From positions 1,054,001 to 1,118,000 of the forward strand of contig NZ_CP050022.2 in NCBI RefSeq assembly GCF_011602485.2: 64,000 nt of DNA. The letters run 5' to 3'. The DNA is from Bradyrhizobium sp. 1(2017). Its GTDB lineage: Bacteria; Pseudomonadota; Alphaproteobacteria; Rhizobiales; Xanthobacteraceae. The notes under the pieces are model-generated. The model ran no database searches, was not told the DNA's origin, and worked only from the letters and a program-made list of their open reading frames with translations. Positions 50,985 to 61,189 of this stretch are shown in pieces (position 1 is the first letter of the stretch; each line of letters starts with the position of its first letter). The position numbers were made by a program, and so were the translations under genes.

Positions 50985-51174
50985 GGAAACTCCCCTCATC
51001 TCACTGAGCCCGTTGTGTCTCGGGATTGCCTCATTGCCGCCAGTATCGAGCTTGCCGGAACGCGTGGCAAGCGGTCGAGGCTTAGGGCAAAGGTCGGGGA
51101 GGAGCTACTGGAATCGTCGCAAACCGCGCTGCCGCAGGTGCGAAGTGCGGGCGCGGTCGAGCTCCGAGGGGCCG

Positions 51175-52719
51175 CTAACTGTTGTTGGCGGGCTTGGCCA
51201 CGGGCTTGGTCGCGGCGGGGTTAGTTGCCGCAGGGTTAGTTGCGGCCTTGGGCTTGGCGGGCTTGGGAGCCTGATCGCCGGTGGCCGCGGGCTTGGCGGC
51301 AGGTTTCGCCGCCGCATCGGGCTTCGCCGCGGCATGCTTGGCCCCGGCGGGCTTGGCTGCGGTCTTGGCGTCGCTCTTGGTATCGGGCTTGGAGGCGGCA
51401 GGCTTGGCGGTAGCAGGCTTGGAAGCGTCCGGCTTCGCCGCCGCCGTCTTGGCCTCCTTGTTGGCCTCCTTGGGCTTGTCCGCCGGCTTGTCGGCGGCGT
51501 CGGGCTTCTTGGCGACGCGCGACTTCTTGCCACGCGGCTTGGACGCCGCCTGCTGGTCGGCATCGGCCGCGACCGCGGCGATCAGGGCGGTGCCGGTGCG
51601 GGTCGGGCCGGTATAGACCAGCACGGGCTCCGTCGCGGCCGGAGCCGAGGCCATCAGCTCGGAGGCCTTCATCAGGGGTGGTGGCTGGAGGCCTGCGGTG
51701 AAGAAGCTGACCTGGGCTTCTCCGCCGGTGGCCGATGCCGATCCGGACATGCCGCCATTGGTCGCAATCAGCGCATCGTCGTCGTCGCTGGCCGGCCGCT
51801 TGCGGTGGGGCCCGCACATCTCGTCGCGAAGGTTCGGCGGCGAGGCGTCGACCGGCACGAGGTTGTCGACGGTGCCGAGCGAGGGCCGCAGCCAGGTCAG
51901 ATTGTCCTGCGCGAAGCCACGCTCGAGCAGCTGCGCGGCCTTCACCGCGCGCGAGGTGCCGGAATTGGCGCCAAGCACCACCGCGATCAGGCGGCGACCG
52001 TTGCGCGTGGCCGAGGCCACGAGATTATAGCCGGAGGCGCAGATGAAGCCGGTCTTGAAACCGTCGGCACCGGGATAGCGGCCGATCAGCTTGTTGAAAT
52101 TGCCGGTGGTACGCTTGCCGAAGCGGATCGCCGGGATGTGCACGAAATATTCGTATTCCGGCAGGTCGCGCAGGAACGCGCGCGCCAGGATTCCGAGATC
52201 GCGCGCGGACGTGATCTGGCCGTCGGCGGGCAGGCCGTTCGGATTGACGTAGCTCGTCTGCGTCATGCCGAGCCTCTTCGCGGTGTCGTTCATGATCGCG
52301 GAGAAGCCATCGACCGAGCCGCCGACGCCTTCGGCCAGCACCACGGCCATGTCGTTCGCCGACTTGACCATCATCATCTTCAGCGCGTTGTCGACGGTCA
52401 GCTGTGTTCCAGGCCGGAAACCCATCTTCGATGGCGACTGCGACGCTGCCGTCGGCGAAACCGTGAGCAGCGAGTCCAGCGTGAGCCTGCCATCCTTCAC
52501 CGCCCTCAGCGTCACATAAGCGGTCATGATCTTGGTGACGGAGGCCGGATACCAGGGAATGGTCGCGTTGTCGGCCTGCAGCACCTTGCCGCTGTTGGCT
52601 TCGATCAGGAGCAGCGCTTCGGCACTCGCCTCACGCGGCGCAAGCAATGCGGCGCATGCGAGGCCGGCAGCGAACAGTTTGAACAGGGATTTGCGAAGCA
52701 GCGGGCGAAGGGCGTGCAC
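51175..52719 (-). CDS. D-alanyl-D-alanine carboxypeptidase (DacA/DacF type) with long Ala/Lys/Pro tail
   Basis: The 514-residue product has a signal peptide (SLFKLFAAGLACAALLAPRE). The penicillin-binding motifs are S60-x-x-K63 (YPASVTKIMTA), SxN in VKSANDMAVVLAEG and KTG in DGFKTGFICASGYN. It removes the terminal D-Ala from peptidoglycan stem peptides in the periplasm. After about residue 380 a low-complexity Ala/Lys/Pro region of about 120 residues follows (AAKPAGAKHAAAKPDAA), far beyond the usual roughly 400-residue family length. Such tails may contact peptidoglycan or membrane. Downstream of ndvA on the same strand. Confidence 0.92.
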   Translation of the reverse strand: MHALRPLLRKSLFKLFAAGLACAALLAPREASAEALLLIEANSGKVLQADNATIPWYPASVTKIMTAYVTLRAVKDGRLTLDSLLTVSPTAASQSPSKMGFRPGTQLTVDNALKMMMVKSANDMAVVLAEGVGGSVDGFSAIMNDTAKRLGMTQTSYVNPNGLPADGQITSARDLGILARAFLRDLPEYEYFVHIPAIRFGKRTTGNFNKLIGRYPGADGFKTGFICASGYNLVASATRNGRRLIAVVLGANSGTSRAVKAAQLLERGFAQDNLTWLRPSLGTVDNLVPVDASPPNLRDEMCGPHRKRPASDDDDALIATNGGMSGSASATGGEAQVSFFTAGLQPPPLMKASELMASAPAATEPVLVYTGPTRTGTALIAAVAADADQQAASKPRGKKSRVAKKPDAADKPADKPKEANKEAKTAAAKPDASKPATAKPAASKPDTKSDAKTAAKPAGAKHAAAKPDAAAKPAAKPAATGDQAPKPAKPKAATNPAATNPAATKPVAKPANNS

Positions 52720-52907
52720 TATCCGATTCCGGTCCTTGGAGATCCGCCGGTTCGGACGGTTCTCGTGATCTGATGTTCGGTTTTGAAATCCAGCGCCGCC
52801 GCTTGCGGCGTCGCAAACCTATACCGGCTGGTGCGTCGAGAATAGGGGGCTGGGCGCGGTATTCCGCAACGAAATAGGCCGAATTTCGACGGCCCCATGG
52901 GGACTTG

Positions 52908-54704
52908 CTACGGAGATTTGGCCGCCGTCGCAGCCGTCTCGGCCGCCGTCACGCTGGCCCGTGCGCTTTCCTGAACCATGAACTGGGCCCTGGCGAGCTC
53001 GGCGAAATGGCCGCCTTTGGCCACCAGTTCGTCGAAAGTTCCGCTTTCGCTCACCCGGCCGTTCTCGAACACCAGGATCCGCGTGGCGTTGCGGATGGTC
53101 GAGAGGCGGTGGGCGATCACGAAGGTGGTGCGGCCCTTCATCACTTCGTCGAGAGCGGCATTCACTTTGGCCTCGGTGACGGCGTCGAGCGCGCTGGTCG
53201 CCTCGTCCAGGATCAGGATCGGCGGATCCTTCAGCAGCGCGCGGGCGATCGACAGCCGCTGCCGCTCGCCGCCGGAGAGCATGCGGCCACGCTCGCCGGC
53301 ATTGGTTTCGAAACCGCCGCTGCGCTCGATGAATTCGAGCGCCTGTGCGCGCTCGGCCGCCTTGCGCATCTCGGCTTCGGTCGCATCCGGCTTGCCCACG
53401 CGCAAGTTCTCCGCGATCGAGCGGTTGAACAGCAGCGCCTCCTGGAACACGACGCCGATGTTCCGCCGCAGCGAGGTCAGCGTGACCCCGCGCACGTCCA
53501 TGCCGTCGATCTTGATGAAACCGGACTGCGGATCGAAGGCGCGGTGCAGAAGCGCGATCGCAGTCGACTTGCCGGCGCCGGTGGGGCCGACCAGCGCGAT
53601 GGTCTGGCCGGGCAGCGCCGTGAAGGTGAGATCCTCGATCGCCGGGCGCTTGCCGTCATAGGAGAAGGTGACGTCGTTGAACTCGACGAGGCCGGAGAGG
53701 CGTCCCGCATCGATCGCGTCGGGCCGGTCGTGGACCGCCGGCACGGCGTCGAGCACATTGAAGAACTCGCGCAGGCGCGGGGCTTCCATGAACACGTTGT
53801 TGATGAAGCTGACGACCTGTTCGAGCTTCTGGATCAGCATGGTCGCAAAGCTCACGAACATCACGATCTCGCCGACCGAGGTCAGCCCCTGGTCGTGCAG
53901 CGCGATGCCGAGGGTGAAGATCGCGAGCACCGTGATGGTGGTGGAGGCGCGCGTGATCACCGTGACGAGCGCCCACCACGACAGCACCGGCATCTGTGCC
54001 GCGAGCAGTTGGTTGGCGACGGAGCGCAAACCTTTGACCTCGGATTCGACGCGGACGAAGCTCTGCACCAGCGCGACGTTGCCGAGCGCGTCTGAGGCGC
54101 GCGCGGAGAGCTCGCTGTAATGCTCCTCGACCTCCATCTGCATGCCGAAGGTCTTGCGCACGACGAAGGTGGTCAGCGCGGTGAAGACGATGCAGAGCAC
54201 GAACAGCAGGATCGCCAGCCGCCAGTTCAGGTACAGCGACAGCGGCAGCAGCACCACGACCGAGAGGATGGCGGCAAAATGCTCGCGGAAAAAGCCGAGC
54301 CAGAGCCGCCACAGCGCGTCGGTGCCGTTGAGCATCACCTTCATCAGCCGGCCCGAATGGGTGCCGGAATGGAACGTCAGCGGCAGCTGCAGGATGTGCT
54401 CGAAATAATCGGTCAGCACGGCCTGGCGCTGGCGGTGCGAGAGCCGGTCGGCCTGCAAGGCCACGAGCGCGCTGCATGCGATGGTGAACAGTCCGAACGC
54501 GACCCAGGCGCCCAGGAACGGCCAGGCCGAGTTGGAGCCGGCCACGGTCTTGCCCGAGAGCACGTCGACGATCCGGCCGAACAGCACGGGCTCGGCGAAT
54601 TGCGAGGCCGCGAGCAGGAGATTGGCGATCGCGAGCACCCAGCCCAGCCGCGCCTCCTTGCCGAGCAGTTCGAGAACGCGGGTGTAGAGGCGAAGGATGG
54701 ACAT
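52908..54704 (-). CDS. ndvA: Cyclic beta-1,2-glucan exporter, ABC ATPase/permease (NdvA/ChvA-like)
   Basis: This 598-residue half-transporter has six spans in the first about 300 residues and a C-terminal ATPase with Walker [15 protein letters not shown], signature [10 protein letters not shown], Walker [13 protein letters not shown] and H-loop VIAHRLST. The N terminus [20 protein letters not shown] and length fit NdvA/ChvA (588 aa in Sinorhizobium). That protein exports cyclic glucan to the periplasm for osmoadaptation and, in symbionts, infection. Bradyrhizobium glucans differ in linkage, so the exact substrate is an inference. Confidence 0.88.
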   Translation of the reverse strand: MSILRLYTRVLELLGKEARLGWVLAIANLLLAASQFAEPVLFGRIVDVLSGKTVAGSNSAWPFLGAWVAFGLFTIACSALVALQADRLSHRQRQAVLTDYFEHILQLPLTFHSGTHSGRLMKVMLNGTDALWRLWLGFFREHFAAILSVVVLLPLSLYLNWRLAILLFVLCIVFTALTTFVVRKTFGMQMEVEEHYSELSARASDALGNVALVQSFVRVESEVKGLRSVANQLLAAQMPVLSWWALVTVITRASTTITVLAIFTLGIALHDQGLTSVGEIVMFVSFATMLIQKLEQVVSFINNVFMEAPRLREFFNVLDAVPAVHDRPDAIDAGRLSGLVEFNDVTFSYDGKRPAIEDLTFTALPGQTIALVGPTGAGKSTAIALLHRAFDPQSGFIKIDGMDVRGVTLTSLRRNIGVVFQEALLFNRSIAENLRVGKPDATEAEMRKAAERAQALEFIERSGGFETNAGERGRMLSGGERQRLSIARALLKDPPILILDEATSALDAVTEAKVNAALDEVMKGRTTFVIAHRLSTIRNATRILVFENGRVSESGTFDELVAKGGHFAELARAQFMVQESARASVTAAETAATAAKSP

Positions 54705-54787
54705 GCGGGCGAGGAACTCGGCGACGACGGGGCCTGTATTCTAAGCAGGGATCGCCCGCGAGATACAGCGGAAGCTTTCGGTTTTGC

Positions 54788-55837
54788 TCAGTTGATCAGA
54801 CGCCCCGCCACCGGCGGCAGGAATCGGTCGTCGAAGATGTCGCCTGCCGCGGGCCGTTTGCGGAATTTGAAGTCCTGCGCGATCTGGCCGATCGAGCGAT
54901 CGAGGCGCGCCGGGTCGATGCCGCCGAGGCCGTTGCGCCTGACCTCGTCGGTCACGATATTGTCGGCGATGACGATGCGCAGGCGGTCCAGCTCCAGGTT
55001 GCGGTCGCCGTCGTCGATACGGTTTGCGGCTTCCTCCGCCGCGCGCCCCGGCTCCCCGACGGTAGCGTTGATGCCCGCGATCAAGGCGCGGACGAAGCCC
55101 CTGACGGCGTCCGGCTTTGCCGCGGCGAAAGCGGGATTGGCCACCACGGCAAAGCCGTAGGCCTCGCAGCCATAGTCGGCATAGCGCAGCACGACGAGAT
55201 CGGCTCCGGGCACGCCGCGGTCGCGCAGGTTCACCGCCGAAAGATAGCTGAAGCCGGCAACCGCATCGACCTGGCCCGCCGAGAGGATCGGCTCGCGCAC
55301 CGCCGCGCCGATCTTGTGGAATTTGACGCGCGATGCGTTGATTCCGTTCTGCTGCGCCAGCGCCGGCCATAGCCGCATCGACAGATCGCTGTCGGCAACG
55401 CCGACGGTCTTGCCGTCGAGATCGGGCAGCAAATGGATGCCGCGGCTCCTGCGCGCGACGATGGCGTAAGGCGCGCGGTTGAACAGCACGAACACCGCCT
55501 TGATCGGCGCCGCCTGGTCCGTGTCGCGAAAGCGGATCAACTCGTTGATGTCGACGAGCGCGAGTTCGCTGTCGCCCTTGGCGACGCGCGCCAGAGCTTC
55601 CGGCGATCCGGACGCGGTGTTGAAGGACACGCTGAGATGCTCGGCGCCGAACCTGCCGTCCTTTGCGGCCAGGAAGAACGGCGCCATGCTCGCGTCCAAC
55701 GGGCGGTCGAAGGAGAAGTGAATCGCGACCGAGGGTGCCGCGGTCTCGGCCGCGCCGACATCGCGCGCAATCAGTGTCGCAAGCGCGACCGAGAGGGCCA
55801 GCAGGCAACGAAGCGCGATCGTCTTGAATTCCGACAT
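54788..55837 (-). CDS. ABC transporter substrate-binding protein (NMT1/THI5-like), orphan
   Basis: ATG 55837 starts MSEFKTIALRCLLALSVALA with a signal peptide ending near VGAAET (349 aa). The frame to 56017 is discarded. The mature protein has DASMAPFFLAAKDGRFGAEH, SPEALARVAKGDSELALVDI and GKTVGVADSDLSMRLWP, typical of NMT1-like proteins binding nitrate, sulfonate, taurine or pyrimidine-like ligands. No ABC permease or ATPase of that type is adjacent, and the neighbouring ndvA is an exporter. The ligand is unknown. Confidence 0.85.
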   Translation of the reverse strand: MSEFKTIALRCLLALSVALATLIARDVGAAETAAPSVAIHFSFDRPLDASMAPFFLAAKDGRFGAEHLSVSFNTASGSPEALARVAKGDSELALVDINELIRFRDTDQAAPIKAVFVLFNRAPYAIVARRSRGIHLLPDLDGKTVGVADSDLSMRLWPALAQQNGINASRVKFHKIGAAVREPILSAGQVDAVAGFSYLSAVNLRDRGVPGADLVVLRYADYGCEAYGFAVVANPAFAAAKPDAVRGFVRALIAGINATVGEPGRAAEEAANRIDDGDRNLELDRLRIVIADNIVTDEVRRNGLGGIDPARLDRSIGQIAQDFKFRKRPAAGDIFDDRFLPPVAGRLIN

Positions 55838-56064
55838 CGGTTGCGCCGGTCCCGCAATGTTATGGTTTCGTGACGCTCGCAGCGCCGGCCGGCAATCAGC
55901 CTGCCGGCGCCAAGATGAACGGAGCATGAGCGGCGGTTGCGTCACGATTACGCAACCCCGTTCAGCTTGCGTTGGGGTGGTGGAACCCAACATGGGATGC
56001 GGGTGTTTGAGAGACATGAGCCTGTCTCAAGGCACCATTGACGGTCCCAAGGAGGGTCCAGCAC

Positions 56065-56433
56065 ATGTTTGACAGCTTTTCGAAATTTGCCGGCCGCAAG
56101 GCCACTATCGCCACCGCCGCGGTGCTGGCGCTGACCGCGGCCGCCCCGACTGCCTCCTATGCAGGCGGCCGCCACTGGCATGGTGGTGGTGGAGCAGCCT
56201 TCGCCGGCGCGGCCATTGCCGGCGCCATCGGCACTGGTTTGGCGATCGCGGCAACTCGCAACGCCTATGCCTACGATGCCCCGGCTTACTATGGCGGCGG
56301 TCCTGTCTACTACGACGAAGGCCCGGTCTATTACGGTGGCGATTCGTATATTGGCCCGCGCCCGTTCCATCGTTGCGGCGGTCCCTATCAGTCCGCGCAG
56401 GGCGGCCAAGGCAACATTGGCAGTTGCTACTAG
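56065..56433 (+). CDS. Secreted Gly/Tyr-rich small protein (122 aa)
   Basis: ATG 56065 has AAGGAGGG about ten bases upstream. A signal peptide (ATIATAAVLALTAAAPTASY, then AGG) precedes a Gly/His stretch (GRHWHGGGGAAFAGAAIAGA). A Tyr/Gly repeat region follows (APAYYGGGPVYYDEGPVYYG) and a short end with two cysteines (HRCGGPYQ, GSCY). Exported; function unknown. It shares YYGGGP units with the His-rich protein at 22269. A strong terminator follows. Confidence 0.78.
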   Translation: MFDSFSKFAGRKATIATAAVLALTAAAPTASYAGGRHWHGGGGAAFAGAAIAGAIGTGLAIAATRNAYAYDAPAYYGGGPVYYDEGPVYYGGDSYIGPRPFHRCGGPYQSAQGGQGNIGSCY

Positions 56434-56459
56434 ACCCGGCTACCAAGGATTGACCAAAA

Positions 56460-56491
56460 CAGGCCGTCGCGCTTCCGCGGCGGCCTGTTTT
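56460..56491 (+). terminator. Rho-independent terminator
   Basis: A 12-base stem CAGGCCGTCGCG/CGCGGCGGCCTG with a CTTC loop (56460-56487) is followed by TTTTCTGCTTTT. One G-U pair. It ends the Gly/Tyr-rich protein transcript. Confidence 0.9.
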
Positions 56492-56548
56492 CTGCTTTTA
56501 TTGTCTCACGTTAACTCGCTTGCCAGTAGTTTCGAGTAGTTTGAGTAC

Positions 56549-56953
56549 ATGAGTGATTCGCTTGAGCGGCTATATCTGGCTGTGCTCGCGGCCAGGGATC
56601 TCGATCCCGCAACATCGCGTACGGCCCGGCTGTTTCAGCGCGGGCCTTCCAAAATGGCGAAAAAGCTGGCCGAAGAGGCCATCGAAGTCGTGATCGACGC
56701 CGTCAATGGCGACGGCGAGGCGGTGGTCCGGGAAAGCGCCGACCTGCTGTACAATCTCACCGTGCTCTGGGCCTCGGCCGGCGTGCGTCCCGAGGATGTC
56801 TGGCGCGAGATGGCGCGGCGGGAAGACATGCTCGGCATTGCCGAGAAACTGCCGAAATCAACGGTGAAACTGCCCAAAGTCGCGTCACCGCGCGTGGCTG
56901 TCAGGCGGCCAATTGTCGCGCTCGAGAGCCGCGGCACGCGCAAGCGCCATTGA
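56549..56953 (+). CDS. HisE-like phosphoribosyl-ATP pyrophosphatase, isolated copy
   Basis: The 134-residue product starts MSDSLERLYLAVLAARDLDP. It has KMAKKLAEEAIEVVIDAVNG (EEAxE metal motif of the MazG/HisE fold) and ESADLLYNLTVLWASAGV (the D of the second helix). It could cleave the pyrophosphate of phosphoribosyl-ATP in the second histidine step. It lies alone, with a basic C-terminal tail (VAVRRPIVALESRGTRKRH). Because his genes here are only hisD and this one, it may be a paralogue with another NTP substrate. Confidence 0.78.
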   Translation: MSDSLERLYLAVLAARDLDPATSRTARLFQRGPSKMAKKLAEEAIEVVIDAVNGDGEAVVRESADLLYNLTVLWASAGVRPEDVWREMARREDMLGIAEKLPKSTVKLPKVASPRVAVRRPIVALESRGTRKRH

Positions 56954-57000
56954 GGCGCGACGAGATCGGAATGAACGGCCATCGGGCCTTCCTTTTGTTC

Positions 57001-57049
57001 GAGCATGATCTTTTCGGGAATCCTCTGCACATTGTTCCGGATCGTGTTC
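57001..57049. repeat. GAGCAYGATC-type palindromic element
   Basis: GAGCATGATCTTTTCGGGAA at 57001 pairs imperfectly with TTCCGGATCGTGTTC ending at 57049. Fourth copy of the family in the window. Confidence 0.65.
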
Positions 57050-57118
57050 TAGAAACGTCATAATTCGCCTCAATCTCGGCATGGACAAATCCGTCCCATG
57101 GTGCTTCATCGCGGCGCC

Positions 57119-57700
57119 ATGCTGAAACGTATCTACGACTGGTGCATCGACGCCGCCCACAAGCCCTACGCGCTCTGGATCATGGGTGTCGTATCCTTTG
57201 CCGAAAGCTCCTTCTTTCCGGTCCCGCCGGATGTGATGCTGATTCCGATGTCACTGGCGCGTCCGCAGCGCGCCTGGCTCTATGCCGCGGTCTGCACCGC
57301 GACCTCGGTGCTCGGCGGGATCGTCGGCTACGCCATCGGCGCGCTGTTGTTCGACTCGCTCGGCCAATGGCTGATTCAGGTCTACGGCCTCGCCGACAAG
57401 GTCGACGCCTTCCGCGCCTCTTACGCGGAATGGGGTGCGGTCATCATCCTGCTCAAGGGGCTGACACCGATCCCCTACAAGCTCGTCACGATCACCTCGG
57501 GCTTTGCCGGCTACAACATCCTCCTGTTCATCCTGTGCTCGATCGTCGCGCGCGGCGGACGCTTCTTCGTCGTCGCGATCCTGCTCAACCGCTATGGCGA
57601 CTGGATCCGGGTCAGGATCGAGCGGCATCTCGGATTGTGGGTCGCGCTCGGCGCGATCGTGCTGGTGCTCGGCTTCGTGATCGCGATCAAGTTGATCTAG
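57119..57700 (+). CDS. YqaA/DedA-family membrane protein (SNARE-associated/VTT domain)
   Basis: ATG 57119 starts MLKRIYDWCIDAAHKPYALW (193 aa); ATG 57098 is an alternative. Spans include AVCTATSVLGGIVGYAIGAL, and hallmark segments are FAESSFFPVPPDVMLIPM and LLKGLTPIPYKLVTITSGFA, with conserved glycines and prolines of re-entrant loops. The DedA/VTT superfamily includes lipid scramblase-like and undecaprenyl phosphate transport proteins; the YqaA branch has no agreed substrate. Inner membrane. Confidence 0.9.
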   Translation: MLKRIYDWCIDAAHKPYALWIMGVVSFAESSFFPVPPDVMLIPMSLARPQRAWLYAAVCTATSVLGGIVGYAIGALLFDSLGQWLIQVYGLADKVDAFRASYAEWGAVIILLKGLTPIPYKLVTITSGFAGYNILLFILCSIVARGGRFFVVAILLNRYGDWIRVRIERHLGLWVALGAIVLVLGFVIAIKLI

Positions 57701-57842
57701 CGTCATCCGGGCCCGGAGACCGCGTCTGCGCAAATCGTGGAGTGGCCCCTTTCGCGTCGAGTGGGACCCTTCGCGGCGATCATGCTCGCTCGAGAGCACC
57801 GTGGCGCTTTGCCGCGGCGTCAGCATCGGCTACGTTGCCGTC

Positions 57843-58379
57843 ATGATGGGTCGATCCGGCAATCGGGCCGTGCGTTTCGTAACGCTGACTTCGGCGGCGC
57901 TGCTGCTCCTCGTCAGTGGCGGCATCGGGTGGACGCAATCCGGGCCGCCGGCGCTCGGTCTCCGGGAGCAGGGGGCGCAGGCTGCGCCGCCGCCGTCGGC
58001 ACCCGCTCCGTCGGCGCCGCCGGCGCGCGAGGAAAACCCCGGGCTGATCAATGAAATGGGCAAGCTGTTCGACAAGCTGCCCTCCATCCTGCCGCCGATC
58101 AAAAGTCCGAGCGAGACCATGAACGATCTGTCGCGGCTGGCGAAGCCTTCGACCATGGTGTCGGGGCGTGTGGCCTGCCCGGCCTCGTCCAACGGCGCGC
58201 CCGACTGCAAGCAGGCCGCCGACCAGCTCTGCCAGAGCAAGGGCTACAAGGAAGGCAAGAGCCTGAATGCCGACTCCGCCGAGAAATGCTCGGCCAAGGT
58301 CCTGATCCCGGGCCGGCAACGCAAACCCGACGACTGCCGCACCGATACTTTCGTGACCAGCGCGCTGTGCCAGAATTGA
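57843..58379 (+). CDS. Secreted Pro/Ala-linker protein with C-terminal cysteine domain (178 aa)
   Basis: ATG 57843 (or 57846) opens a signal peptide (FVTLTSAALLLLVSGGIGWT). A Pro/Ala linker (APPPSAPAPSAPPAREENPG) leads to a C-terminal part with six cysteines (VACPASS, PDCKQ, QLCQSK, EKCSAK, DDCRTD, ALCQN), likely three disulfides in the periplasm. No ribosome site is strong. I do not recognise the family. It lies just before aspA, 36 bases upstream, and may be co-transcribed with it. Confidence 0.72.
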   Translation: MMGRSGNRAVRFVTLTSAALLLLVSGGIGWTQSGPPALGLREQGAQAAPPPSAPAPSAPPAREENPGLINEMGKLFDKLPSILPPIKSPSETMNDLSRLAKPSTMVSGRVACPASSNGAPDCKQAADQLCQSKGYKEGKSLNADSAEKCSAKVLIPGRQRKPDDCRTDTFVTSALCQN

Positions 58380-58415
58380 CGCGATGGCCTCGCGCGCATG
58401 CAACAGGGAGCGCCC

Positions 58416-59816
<1,401 letters not shown>

Positions 59817-59830
59817 ACAGTCTCTCCTCT

Positions 59831-59934
59831 CGTCATTCCGGGATGGCCGACAGGCGCAGGCCCGGAATCCATTTCGCCGCGCGTACTGACGCCCGATGGA
59901 TTCCGGGCTCGCGCTTCGCGCGCCCGGAATGACG
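59831..59934. repeat. CGTCATTCCGGG-type palindromic element
   Basis: CGTCATTCCGGGATGGCC at 59831 pairs with CGCCCGGAATGACG ending at 59934; inner GGCCCGGAATCCAT and ATGGATTCCGGGCT arms match exactly over 12 bases. The rest of the 59817-60106 gap shows nothing else. Confidence 0.82.
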
Positions 59935-60106
59935 AGGAAGGAAGTTACGCGCGCCGCCGCCCTCGACGGCTGCGAATTCCGCGCGTTGGAATTGCGGTAA
60001 CGGCGTCCGCTCCGGCGTCAAAACGCAATACTTGACAGTGGAAAGATTGCCTTGTTGGTATCATTCCAACACTCGATTTTGACCGCCAGAAGAGGATCGT
60101 TCTGCA

Positions 60107-61075
60107 ATGTCCATGCCTGCCTTGTTCAAAGGGCGCTTGTCGATCCCGGTGATCGGCTCGCCGCTCTTCATCATCTCGGTGCCCGATCTGGTGATCGCGC
60201 AGTGCAAGGCGGGTGTGGTCGGCTCGTTCCCGGCGCTGAATGCGCGGCCGCCGGAGCTGCTCGACGAATGGCTGGCGCGGATCACCGAGGAGCTCGCCGC
60301 CTATGACCGCGCGCATCCGGACAAGCCGTCGGCGCCGTTCGCGGTCAACCAGATCGTGCACAAGTCGAACAACCGGCTCGACCACGACATGCAGCTTTGC
60401 GCCAAGTACAAGGTGCCGATGGTCATCTCCTCGCTCGGCGCGCGCGAAGAGCTGAACCAGGCGGTGCACGGCTGGGGCGGCATCGTCTTCCACGACGTGA
60501 TCAACCAGAAGTTCGCACACAAGGCGATCGAGAAGGGCGCCGACGGCCTGATCCTGGTCGCGGCCGGCGCCGGCGGCCATGCCGGCACCATCTCGCCGCT
60601 GGCTTTCGTTGCCGAGACCCGCAAGTGGTTCGACGGCCCGATCGCACTGTCGGGTGCCATCGGCAACGGCAAGGCAATCCGCGCCGCGCGCGTCCTCGGC
60701 GCCGACTTCGCCTATATCGGCTCGGCCTTCATCGCGACCAAGGAAGCCAACGCGGTCGAGAAGTACAAGGAGATGATCGCGGGCTCGACGGCCGACGACA
60801 TCGTCTATTCCAACCTCTTCACCGGCGTGCACGGCAATTACCTGAAGCCGTCGATCCTCGCCGCCGGCATGGATCCGGAAAACCTTCCGACCTCGGACCC
60901 GTCGAAGATGAATTTCGGCACCGACGCCTCCGGCGAGCGCGCCAAGCCGAAGGCCTGGAAGGAGATCTGGGGCTCGGGCCAGGGCATCGGCAGCGTCGAG
61001 GGCGTCGTCCCCGCCGCCGAGATGATCGCGCGCTTCAAGAAGGAGTACGAGGAGGCGATCGATCCGCCGTTGTGA
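60107..61075 (+). CDS. Nitronate monooxygenase (2-nitropropane dioxygenase-like)
   Basis: The 322-residue FMN TIM-barrel starts MSMPALFKGRLSIPVIGSPL. It has GVVGSFPALNARPPELLDEW, LVAAGAGGHAGTISPLAFV (the HAG-type FMN/catalytic-His segment) and DFAYIGSAFIATKEA (FMN phosphate site). It oxidises nitronates, including toxic propionate 3-nitronate, with O2. ATG 60107 follows AGAGGA by about ten bases. Monocistronic with a short palindrome downstream. Confidence 0.92.
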   Translation: MSMPALFKGRLSIPVIGSPLFIISVPDLVIAQCKAGVVGSFPALNARPPELLDEWLARITEELAAYDRAHPDKPSAPFAVNQIVHKSNNRLDHDMQLCAKYKVPMVISSLGAREELNQAVHGWGGIVFHDVINQKFAHKAIEKGADGLILVAAGAGGHAGTISPLAFVAETRKWFDGPIALSGAIGNGKAIRAARVLGADFAYIGSAFIATKEANAVEKYKEMIAGSTADDIVYSNLFTGVHGNYLKPSILAAGMDPENLPTSDPSKMNFGTDASGERAKPKAWKEIWGSGQGIGSVEGVVPAAEMIARFKKEYEEAIDPPL

Positions 61076-61105
61076 TTGTTGGCTGCGGAGCGCCTATTTC
61101 TCATT

Positions 61106-61150
61106 CGTCGTCCCGGCCCCCGTGCGCAATTGCGCACGAGGCCGGACGAC
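61106..61150. repeat. Short GTCGTCCCGGCC palindrome
   Basis: CGTCGTCCCGGCCCCCGTGC at 61106 and GCCGGACGAC ending at 61150 enclose a perfect inner GTGCGCAATTGCGCAC palindrome. Confidence 0.72.
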
Positions 61151-61189
61151 ATCTGTTTTTGAACTGCGAATCTGTGCCACGGAGCGATC

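Noticed and set aside
49389..51224. 611-codon open frame on the plus strand
   Set aside because: Antisense to fadD; no recognisable motif and biased composition.
50845..52773. 642-codon Gly/Arg-rich frame on the plus strand
   Set aside because: Mirror of the D,D-carboxypeptidase gene; the Gly/Leu repeats are the antisense reading of its Ala/Lys/Pro tail.
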